64,000 nucleotides of DNA from positions 186,001 through 250,000 of the forward strand of contig NZ_FYED01000004.1 in the NCBI RefSeq assembly GCF_900187565.1. Direction: 5' to 3'. The notes below the pieces were generated by a model that saw only the letters and a program-made list of their open reading frames with translations, made no database searches and was not told the origin of the DNA. This DNA is from Pseudomonas sp. Irchel 3A7 (lineage in GTDB: Bacteria; Pseudomonadota; Gammaproteobacteria; Pseudomonadales; Pseudomonadaceae). The position numbers were made by a program, and so were the translations under genes. Position 1 is the stretch's first letter, and every line of letters begins with the position of its first letter. Of the stretch, positions 17,263 through 23,978 are shown piece by piece.

Positions 17263-17910
17263 TTACAGGTTTTTGTACAGCCACTTGGGCATGTAGTACT
17301 TGCGCCGGTTGAACACGCTGCCGACCATTTTTGCCCCGGCCTGGGTCAGGCGCTGCACCGCGGCCTGTGCCACTTCCCAGCGGGTGTCTTCGGAGCGTAC
17401 GACCATGATCACGCCATCTACCTGTGTGCTGATGACCAGCGTGTCGGCGGCCGAATACACGGCGTCGCCGTCAATCACCACGAAGCGATAGCGGCTGCCG
17501 AGCTCGTCGAGCAACGCCCCCAGACGATCCGGTGTCAGGTGCTCGTTACCCCGGGCATACCGGCCGTTGGGCAGGATATGAAAGGGCAGGCTCGACACGT
17601 CCACCACGCAGTCCTGCAACAGCGGCGGGCTCTGGTGGTTGAACAGCAGGTCGCGGAAACCGCGTTCCTTGGTCAACCCCAGCTGTTGCGTGAGGTTGGT
17701 CGAGGATTGGCTGGCGTCCACCAGCAGGACCTGGCCGCTGCTCATTTGCGCCAGTTGACTGGCCAGCACCAGGGCGCTGGTGCTCGTGCCCGCGCCGGGG
17801 TTGGCGGCGGTCAGGAACAGGATGCGCAGATCCTGATCGAGCACGGTCGAGGTCAGGTTGGACTCACTGGGGTTGGCGATGCTGAGACTCTTGGTAGTTG
17901 AACCGTCCAT
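17263..17910 (-). CDS. CpsD/CapB-family ATPase with degenerate Walker A
   Basis: The 215-residue protein aligns with the cytoplasmic kinase domain of bacterial tyrosine kinases. ILFLTAANPGAGTSTSALVL sits where GxGKST is expected, QVLLVDAS is the A' motif and RFVVIDGDAVYSAADTLVIS the Walker B region. The Walker A lysine is a threonine (ACG codon), and the A' motif ends in Ser instead of Asp-x-Arg. The C-terminus has three tyrosines (RRKYYMPKWLY), a small version of the usual tyrosine cluster. Loss of the lysine predicts weak or no ATP hydrolysis. It lies between wza and the sugar transferase, which it overlaps by 1 base. Confidence 0.8.
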   Translation of the reverse strand: MDGSTTKSLSIANPSESNLTSTVLDQDLRILFLTAANPGAGTSTSALVLASQLAQMSSGQVLLVDASQSSTNLTQQLGLTKERGFRDLLFNHQSPPLLQDCVVDVSSLPFHILPNGRYARGNEHLTPDRLGALLDELGSRYRFVVIDGDAVYSAADTLVISTQVDGVIMVVRSEDTRWEVAQAAVQRLTQAGAKMVGSVFNRRKYYMPKWLYKNL

Positions 17911-18656
17911 TAGCTTGCTCCATGGCCGCTGAATACTTTGAAGGGGGTTTTCAACAGGATCTTCAGATCAAGCAGCAGGCTCTGCTCGGCGATATAGCTG
18001 AGGTCCAACTCAACGCGCTGGTCGAAGTCGATGTTGCTGCGCCCGGAGATCTGCCAGAGTCCGGTCATGCCGGGGTAGATGCTCAGTCGCGCAAGGTGAT
18101 TGTCTTTGTAGCGATAGGCGTTGAACGAGGTCGGCCGGGGACCGACCAGACGCATGTCGCCGGCCACTACATTGAACAGGTTCGGCAGCTCATCGAGGCT
18201 GGTACGGCGCAGGAAGCCGCCGATGCCAGTGATGCGCGGATCCTTGTCGATCTTGAAGTCGATGGCGTCGGCACCGTGTTTGTTCAGGTGACGCAGCGAC
18301 TCCTTGAGTTCCTCGGCGTTGGCCACCATGGTGCGGAACTTGTACATGCCGAACATGCGACCGCGGTAGCCGGTGCGTTTCTGCACGAACATCACCGGCC
18401 CCGGACTGGTGAGCTTGACCGCCAGCGCCAGGCCCAGCAGCACCGGGGAGATCAGCACCAGGATCACCAGTGCACCGAGGCAGGCGAGTACGCGGTTGGT
18501 TCGCGACAGCGTCCACGGCCGACCACCGTCCCGGCCTGTCACCCAGCCGCGACCCTGCATGTGGATCGCTGCATCGAGGCGCATTCGGTGTTCGGGGTCC
18601 AGGCGCTTGTCACGGCGCAACAGTTGGATCGGCACACCTTTTTCATGTCCAGTCAT
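17910..18656 (-). CDS. Initiating sugar transferase (WcaJ/PglC family)
   Basis: The 248-residue protein has a single membrane segment (VLACLGALVILVLISPVLLG) followed by the bacterial sugar transferase domain: KLTSPGPVMFVQKRTGYRG, MYKFRTMV, DPRITGIGGFLRRTSLDELP, GDMRLVGPRP and YPGMTGLWQISGRS. These motifs, including the Asp-Glu pair, define phosphoglycosyl transferases that put the first sugar-1-phosphate on undecaprenyl phosphate. It is shorter than full-length WcaJ, lacking the four-helix N-terminal part. Overlaps of 1 and 4 bases tie it to its neighbours. Confidence 0.9.
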   Translation of the reverse strand: MTGHEKGVPIQLLRRDKRLDPEHRMRLDAAIHMQGRGWVTGRDGGRPWTLSRTNRVLACLGALVILVLISPVLLGLALAVKLTSPGPVMFVQKRTGYRGRMFGMYKFRTMVANAEELKESLRHLNKHGADAIDFKIDKDPRITGIGGFLRRTSLDELPNLFNVVAGDMRLVGPRPTSFNAYRYKDNHLARLSIYPGMTGLWQISGRSNIDFDQRVELDLSYIAEQSLLLDLKILLKTPFKVFSGHGAS

Positions 18657-19714
18657 TGAGCAGTCCTCCGCTGGAATTCAGCCGCGAGCGGCGCGTAGGG
18701 GATAGGCAGTGGGTAGTAGTCGCGGAACCAGGCAATGAAGCGTCCGAGTCCCTCATCCAGCTCGATACGAGGCTGGAAACCGGTGGCGCGGGCCAGGTCG
18801 CTGGCATCGGCGCAGGTGTTGAGTACGTCGCCGGGTTGCAGGGGCAGCAACTCGACCTGGGCTTTTTGTCCCAGGTGTTTTTCCAGCAGCGCCAGGTAGT
18901 CCTTGAGTTCCACCGGATGCTGGCCGCCGATGTTGTAGATTCGCCACGGCGCCATGCTGCTGGCCGGGTCCGGTTGCTCGCGGTCCCATTCGGCATTGAC
19001 CTGTGGTGGCTGGTCGATCAGGCGGGCGATGCTCTCGATGATGTCGTCGATGTAGGTGAAGTCGCGTTGGTGCTCGCCGTAGTTGAACAACTTCAGCGGC
19101 TTGCCTTCAGTGATCGCCCGGGCGAACTGGATCGGCGACATGTCCGGCCGGCCCCAGGGGCCGTACACCGTGAAAAAGCGCAGGCCGGTGCAGGGAATGC
19201 CGAACAGGTGGCTGTAGCTGTGGGCCATCAGCTCGTTGGCTTTCTTGGTCGCGGCGTACAGCGACAGCGGGTGATCGACGCCGTCGCGCACCGAATACGG
19301 CGTGTGTTGGTTGGCGCCGTACACCGAGCTGGACGAGGCGTAGATCAGATGCTTGACCGGGTGGTTGCGGCAGCTTTCGAGGATGTTGAGGAACCCGTTC
19401 AAATTGCTGTCGAGGTAGGCGCGGGGGTTCTCCAGGGAGTAACGCACCCCGGCCTGCGCCGCGAGGTTAATCACCACCTCGGGTTGTTCACGGGTAAACA
19501 GGGTCTCGATGGCCGAGGCATCGGCCAGGTCAATGGTTGCGAGCTGGAAATGGCCGACCTGTTCCTGCACCCAACGCACGCGATCGTGCTTGAGTTGCGG
19601 GTCGTAGTAGTCGTTGAAGTTGTCCAGCCCGACCACCTGATGCCCATCGCGCAACAGCCGCAACACGCAATGGGCACCAATGAATCCGGCGGCTCCGGTC
19701 ACGAGAATCTTCAT
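18653..19714 (-). CDS. NAD-dependent sugar epimerase (UDP-glucuronate 4-epimerase-like)
   Basis: The start at 19714 gives MKILVTGAAGFIGAHCVLRL with the GxxGxxG dinucleotide site. The in-frame extension upstream lies inside ugd and was excluded. In the 353-residue protein the SDR catalytic set is visible as YASSSSVYG and SLYAATKKANELMAHSYSHL (Tyr-x3-Lys), and TGLRFFTVYGPWGRPDMSP matches UDP-glucuronate epimerases. Following UDP-glucose dehydrogenase directly, it would supply UDP-galacturonate. An acidic repeat unit is therefore inferred. Confidence 0.85.
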   Translation of the reverse strand: MKILVTGAAGFIGAHCVLRLLRDGHQVVGLDNFNDYYDPQLKHDRVRWVQEQVGHFQLATIDLADASAIETLFTREQPEVVINLAAQAGVRYSLENPRAYLDSNLNGFLNILESCRNHPVKHLIYASSSSVYGANQHTPYSVRDGVDHPLSLYAATKKANELMAHSYSHLFGIPCTGLRFFTVYGPWGRPDMSPIQFARAITEGKPLKLFNYGEHQRDFTYIDDIIESIARLIDQPPQVNAEWDREQPDPASSMAPWRIYNIGGQHPVELKDYLALLEKHLGQKAQVELLPLQPGDVLNTCADASDLARATGFQPRIELDEGLGRFIAWFRDYYPLPIPYAPLAAEFQRRTAQ

Positions 19715-21063
19715 GGGCGCGGCGCCTCGGGCACGACGTGGCGCAGGCCGATGCCGCTGTAGTGCAGGCCGGCCGCTGCCACATGTTCGGGGTTGTACAG
19801 ATTGCGACCGTCGATGATCACCCGCGAACGCAGTTTGCTTGCCAGCAGGTCGAAGTCGACCACGCGGAAGTTCTTCCATTCGGTGCAGATCACCAGCGCG
19901 TCGGCATCTTCCAGGGTGTCGTCGCGGGTGGCGCACAGGTGCAGGTCCTTGCGGTAGCCGTAGAGGCGCCGGCATTCGGACATGGCTTCCGGGTCATAGG
20001 CCTGCACGCTGGCGCCTTCGGCCCACAGCGCATCCATCAGGTAACGGCTGGGCGCTTCGCGCATGTCATCGGTGTTGGGCTTGAAGGCCAGACCCCAGAT
20101 CGCAATGGATTTGCCGGCCAGCCCTTGGGGGAACTGCGCCTTGAGTTTGCTGAACAGGATTTGGCGCTGGCTGTCATTGACGTCAGTGACACTGCGCAAC
20201 AGACGCAGCGGCATGCCGTTGTGTTCGGCGGTGTGCAGCAGGGCGCGCAGGTCCTTGGGGAAGCACGAGCCGCCGAAGCCGCAGCCGGGATAGATGAAGT
20301 GGTAGCCGATGCGCGGGTCCGAGCCGATGCCTTTGCGCACCGCTTCGATGTCGGCCCCCAGCAGTTCGGTGAGATTGGCCAGTTCGTTCATGAAGCTGAT
20401 GCGCGTGGCGAGCATCGCGTTGGCGGCGTACTTGGTCAGTTCGGCGCTGCGGTTGTCCATGAACATGAGCTTTTCATGGTTGCGGCAGAAGGGTGCGTAC
20501 AACTCGCTCATCTGGTTGCGGGCAGTGTCGTCGCCGGTGCCGATGATGATCCGGTCCGGACGCATGCAATCGGCCAGGGCACTGCCTTCCTTGAGAAACT
20601 CCGGGTTGGACACCACCCGTACCTGCAGCGAACCCTTGTCCCGGCGCTGCAGTTCTTGCAAGGCGGTCGCCGCGACCTGGTCCGCGGTGCCGACCGGCAC
20701 GGTGGACTTGATGATCAGGGTGCGATCGGCCTCCATGAAACTGGCGATCTGCCGAGCTACATTGAGCACATGGCTGAGGTCGGCGGAGCCATCTTCATCG
20801 GCGGGCGTACCGACGGCAATGAAGATCAACTCGGCATGTTCGACCGCGTCGCTGGCCTGGGTGGAGAAGAGCAACCGGCCGGCCTTGATGTTTTCTTCCA
20901 GCGTACCGGAGAGTCCCGGTTCACTAATTGGTGGAACTGCTTGTTGCAACTGTTTGATCTTGTTCGGATCGATGTCGACACATAAGACGCGATGTCCAAC
21001 ATCCGCCAGTGCCGCTGCTTGTATCAGGCCAACGTAGCCCGTACCAAATACGCTCACGTCCAT
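19711..21063 (-). CDS. ugd: UDP-glucose 6-dehydrogenase
   Basis: The 450-residue protein has the Rossmann start MDVSVFGTGYVGLIQAAALA, the PISEPGL motif, STVPVGTADQV, and the active-site block GCGFGGSCFPKDLRAL with the catalytic cysteine. It ends with the C-terminal NAD/UDP-binding part (IAIWGLAFKPNTDDMREAPS). It oxidises UDP-glucose to UDP-glucuronate with two NAD+. It is the first gene of the 16-gene minus-strand block and overlaps the epimerase by 4 bases. A promoter must lie in 21064-21453. Confidence 0.93.
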   Translation of the reverse strand: MDVSVFGTGYVGLIQAAALADVGHRVLCVDIDPNKIKQLQQAVPPISEPGLSGTLEENIKAGRLLFSTQASDAVEHAELIFIAVGTPADEDGSADLSHVLNVARQIASFMEADRTLIIKSTVPVGTADQVAATALQELQRRDKGSLQVRVVSNPEFLKEGSALADCMRPDRIIIGTGDDTARNQMSELYAPFCRNHEKLMFMDNRSAELTKYAANAMLATRISFMNELANLTELLGADIEAVRKGIGSDPRIGYHFIYPGCGFGGSCFPKDLRALLHTAEHNGMPLRLLRSVTDVNDSQRQILFSKLKAQFPQGLAGKSIAIWGLAFKPNTDDMREAPSRYLMDALWAEGASVQAYDPEAMSECRRLYGYRKDLHLCATRDDTLEDADALVICTEWKNFRVVDFDLLASKLRSRVIIDGRNLYNPEHVAAAGLHYSGIGLRHVVPEAPRP

Positions 21064-21453
21064 ATTGGCGTGCCTCGTAAGTCGGTGGAAAGATCAGAAA
21101 TGAGACTGTCAAAAGGGGTATAGCCCAGCCTTGGAAAACCATGTCAGCAAACTGACATGTTAAAGCGCTAAGACACCCCCAGTTTTGGGGGGCCATTTGC
21201 CATCAAACGCTCGGCCCTGCTGGCTTAGCCGGTTTTTTTAGCGATCGCGAAGATTTTCAACAAAGCGATAAACGGTCGTAAGGCTTGAAATACAAGGGCT
21301 GTAGGCTGTTGAGTGTGTCAGAAATGAGACGATTATTTTTTGACGCTTTCAGCTGATTTTTTGACGTTTCTTGCGCTTTGATGGCTCGATGCTAGTGTCA
21401 AAAAATGGCCGACGACCTTCTGGCCATAGTGATGAATAACCGGCGCCAAAATA
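21064..21453. promoter_or_regulatory. Divergent control region of the exopolysaccharide operon and the 21454 gene
   Basis: No gene is seen in these 390 bp. The region holds an 8-bp-arm palindrome (21140-21159), a small C5/G6 hairpin (21176-21192), a 13-base direct repeat tcagaaatgagac at 21094-21106 and 21318-21330, and a second direct repeat tttttgacgYtttc near 21336-21350 and 21357-21370. It is AT-richer than the flanking genes. The elements are seen; their binding proteins are unknown. Confidence 0.55.
21140..21159. promoter_or_regulatory. Perfect palindrome upstream of ugd
   Basis: CATGTCAG-CAAA-CTGACATG, 77-96 bp upstream of the ugd start. The arms are perfect over 8 bp. No T-run follows, so an operator is more likely than a terminator. 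Confidence 0.5.
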
Positions 21454-23151
21454 ATGATTCGATACTTCAAAGAAATTCTGATTGCTGTCTATTTGCTCAC
21501 CCATTACGACTATTACTTTGGTCGTATCAGTGCAATCGGATTAAGTTTCCCACTTGTGTTGTTTGTCGGCATGTTCGTCGTGTTGACAGTTGCCTTATTC
21601 ATGACGGCCTACATTCGCCAGACGCTGATTCGTCATCTGTTCGCCTTGGCGATGTTTGGCTCGGCGGTGTTCTTTGATGTTTATTCGCGGGTTACCGCCG
21701 ATTACCTGACTTACAGCAGTTTTGTCTCGCTGGTGTATTCCGGTGGCTTCATTGAAGAGGCGCTGTACCAGTACCGTGGGGCGATCATCAGCGGCGTGCT
21801 CGGTGGTTTGTTGCTGTTGTTCGGCATTGGCCTCAAGCCGCGCCGGCGTATGCCCGTGCCGGGGGCATTGTTGGTGGCGGCACCGCTGCTGGGCGTGCTG
21901 TTGCTCAGTGCCGTGTTGTTCGTGCGCGCCGGGGAGGGCGCGCGGGGCCTGCCTGTGATGTACACGCCGCTGGCCTACCTGAACCTGTTCGCCTATGAAT
22001 CCCTGCACAACACCGTCGGCCCCCGCGAACCGGTGAGTCTGGCGCGCGTCGATCAACCGGTGGGTCACGATATTGTGCTGGTCATCGACGAGAGCATTTC
22101 CGGCAACTACCTGGACATCAATGCGCCGTTCGGTGTGCACAGCAACCTCAAGGAGCCGCGTCCGGGCGTCGACATCTTCAACTATGGCTACGCCGCCTCG
22201 ATCGCCAATTGCAGCGTCGACACCAACGTCACCCTGCGCTATGGCGGCACCCGCGCCGACTACGTACGGATCAACAGCACACTGCCGTCGATCTGGCAGT
22301 ACGCGAAAAAGGCCGGCCTGAGCACGGTCTACATCGATGCTCAGCGCACCGGCGGCAATCTGCAGAACCTGATGAGTGCGGCAGAGAAAAAGGACATTGA
22401 TGAGTTCGTGCAGTTCGACCAGACCAGCGTGCGCGACCGTGACATGGCGACGGCGGCGAAGTTGATCGAACTGCTCAATGACGGCAAGCCGCAACTGGTG
22501 CTGGTCAACAAGGTCGGGGCGCATTTTCCGGTGCACGACAAGTACCCGGACGCGTTCATGGCTTATCGTCCGACTTTGCCCCGGGGGAAGTTCGTCGAAG
22601 TGGCGGACACGGGCGAGCGAGACGGTTTCAATGGTAAGCCGGACGATTGGGTGCTGTACCGCAACGCCTACAAGAACACGCTGTTGTGGAACGTCGGGGA
22701 GTTTTTTTCACGGGTATTTGCCCAGGCGAATTTGAACAACGCCGTGCTGATCTACACCTCGGATCATGGACAGGATCTGCATGAACGGGGCAATCCCGGA
22801 TTGAACACCCATTGCGGTGGCGACCCGGTGGAAGAGGAAGGGTTGGTGCCGCTGGTGGTGATTCAGGGCAGTGGATTGAAAACCCTCGATTGGCAGGCTG
22901 CACTTGCCGGCAACAAGGACCGCTCCAGTCACTACAACATCTTCCCGACCTTGCTGCAGGTGATGGGTTACGACCTGGCAGGGGTGGAGGCGGTGTACGG
23001 CAAACCGCTGAGCGTGCCGACGGCGGATGAGTTCACGTTCAACTATCGGTTCAATGCGCGACTGGGGGCCAAGCCGGAGTGGAAGTACATCGACTTGAAC
23101 AACATCGTGACGCCGTCGCAGGCGCCGGCGAGCGTGGCGGTGGGGCAGTGA
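21454..23151 (+). CDS. Inner-membrane sulfatase/phosphoethanolamine transferase-superfamily protein
   Basis: This 565-residue protein has about five membrane helices in the first 170 residues and then a periplasmic alkaline phosphatase-fold domain. Visible metal and active-site blocks are DIVLVIDESISGNYLDIN (first Asp/Glu metal ligands), NCSVDTNVTLRYGG (where a Ser/Thr nucleophile is expected), VGAHFPVHDKYP and IYTSDHGQDLHERG with HCGGDP. The layout is that of EptA/OpgE-type transferases that move phosphoethanolamine or phosphoglycerol onto lipid A or glucans. It is divergent from the exopolysaccharide operon and shares its control region, so polymer or LPS modification is plausible. Confidence 0.8.
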   Translation: MIRYFKEILIAVYLLTHYDYYFGRISAIGLSFPLVLFVGMFVVLTVALFMTAYIRQTLIRHLFALAMFGSAVFFDVYSRVTADYLTYSSFVSLVYSGGFIEEALYQYRGAIISGVLGGLLLLFGIGLKPRRRMPVPGALLVAAPLLGVLLLSAVLFVRAGEGARGLPVMYTPLAYLNLFAYESLHNTVGPREPVSLARVDQPVGHDIVLVIDESISGNYLDINAPFGVHSNLKEPRPGVDIFNYGYAASIANCSVDTNVTLRYGGTRADYVRINSTLPSIWQYAKKAGLSTVYIDAQRTGGNLQNLMSAAEKKDIDEFVQFDQTSVRDRDMATAAKLIELLNDGKPQLVLVNKVGAHFPVHDKYPDAFMAYRPTLPRGKFVEVADTGERDGFNGKPDDWVLYRNAYKNTLLWNVGEFFSRVFAQANLNNAVLIYTSDHGQDLHERGNPGLNTHCGGDPVEEEGLVPLVVIQGSGLKTLDWQAALAGNKDRSSHYNIFPTLLQVMGYDLAGVEAVYGKPLSVPTADEFTFNYRFNARLGAKPEWKYIDLNNIVTPSQAPASVAVGQ

Positions 23152-23174
23152 TATTTTAGTTGCCAGTTCCGACC

Positions 23175-23243
23175 CCTTCGCGAGCAAGGCTCGCTCCCAC
23201 ATGTGAAATGCATTCCACTGTGGGAGCGAACCTGCTCGCGAAG
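23175..23243. repeat. REP doublet (REPIN-like)
   Basis: ccttcgcgagcaaggctcgc ... tgtgggagcgaacctgctcg with a short spacer (atgtgaaatgcattccac). A one-base insertion (caagg) disturbs the first arm. It lies between the sulfatase-like gene and the ABC operon. Confidence 0.9.
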
Positions 23244-23308
23244 AACGATGACGCGGTGCTGCCGCCGTCCGCTATCCTAGGCTCACTGCTTTCAACGAGC
23301 CTCCCCCC

Positions 23309-23977
23309 ATGCTCGAAGTCCGGGACGTCTTCAAAAGCTACGCAACGCCACAAGGCCCATTGCCGGTGCTGCAAGGCGTCAACCTGAGCCTCAAACCCGG
23401 CAGCAGCCTGGCGCTGATGGGTGAGTCGGGCAGTGGCAAGAGCACCTTGCTGCACCTGATCGCCGGGCTGGACAAGGTCGATCGCGGCAGCATCCGCAGC
23501 GGCGAACAACGGCTGGAACGGATGAACGAAGGACAACTGGCGAACTGGCGACGCACGGAAATCGGCCTGGTGTTCCAGCAGTTCAACCTGATCGGCAGCT
23601 TGCGGGTGGAGGACAACCTGGCGTTTCAGGCGCGGCTTGCCGGGCGACATGATCCGCGCTGGCAGGCGCATCTGGTGCAACGCCTGGGGTTGGGTGATCT
23701 GCTGCGGCGTTATCCCGAACAACTCTCCGGTGGCCAGCAGCAGCGGGTGGCGCTGGGCCGGGCGTTGGCCTCGCAACCGAAGCTGCTGCTGGCCGACGAG
23801 CCCACCGGCAGCCTGGATGAGGCCACCAGCGACGAGGTGCTGAAGCTGTTGCTGGAACTGCTCGATGACAGCCCCACGACCCTGTTGATGGTCACCCACA
23901 GCCCCAGCGTCGCGGCACGGCTGGCGGAAAAAGTGGTGCTGCACGGTGGTCGCCTGGCCGGTGTGGACGGGCGCTGA
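23309..23977 (+). CDS. ABC transporter ATPase (AttE/LolD/MacB-like)
   Basis: The 222-residue ATPase has Walker A GESGSGKST (about residues 38-46), Q-loop VFQQFNLIGSL, signature LSGGQQQRVALGRAL, Walker B LLLADEPTGSLDE and the switch MVTHSP. This set fits the MacB/LolD branch, which pairs with FtsX-type permeases and works on lipoproteins or periplasmic substrates rather than ordinary import. The permease start (GTG) follows the stop by one base. With the downstream CrtC/AttH lipoprotein it forms the three-gene unit annotated AttEFGH-like in other proteobacteria. Confidence 0.9.
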   Translation: MLEVRDVFKSYATPQGPLPVLQGVNLSLKPGSSLALMGESGSGKSTLLHLIAGLDKVDRGSIRSGEQRLERMNEGQLANWRRTEIGLVFQQFNLIGSLRVEDNLAFQARLAGRHDPRWQAHLVQRLGLGDLLRRYPEQLSGGQQQRVALGRALASQPKLLLADEPTGSLDEATSDEVLKLLLELLDDSPTTLLMVTHSPSVAARLAEKVVLHGGRLAGVDGR

Positions 23978-23978
23978 G

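Noticed and set aside
14594..17901. Two very long plus-strand open frames (about 476 and 535 codons) opposite the copolymerase and wza genes
   Set aside because: They are opposite-strand shadows of GC-rich genes. Their products are low in recognisable motifs while the minus-strand proteins match Wzz/GumC and Wza families throughout.
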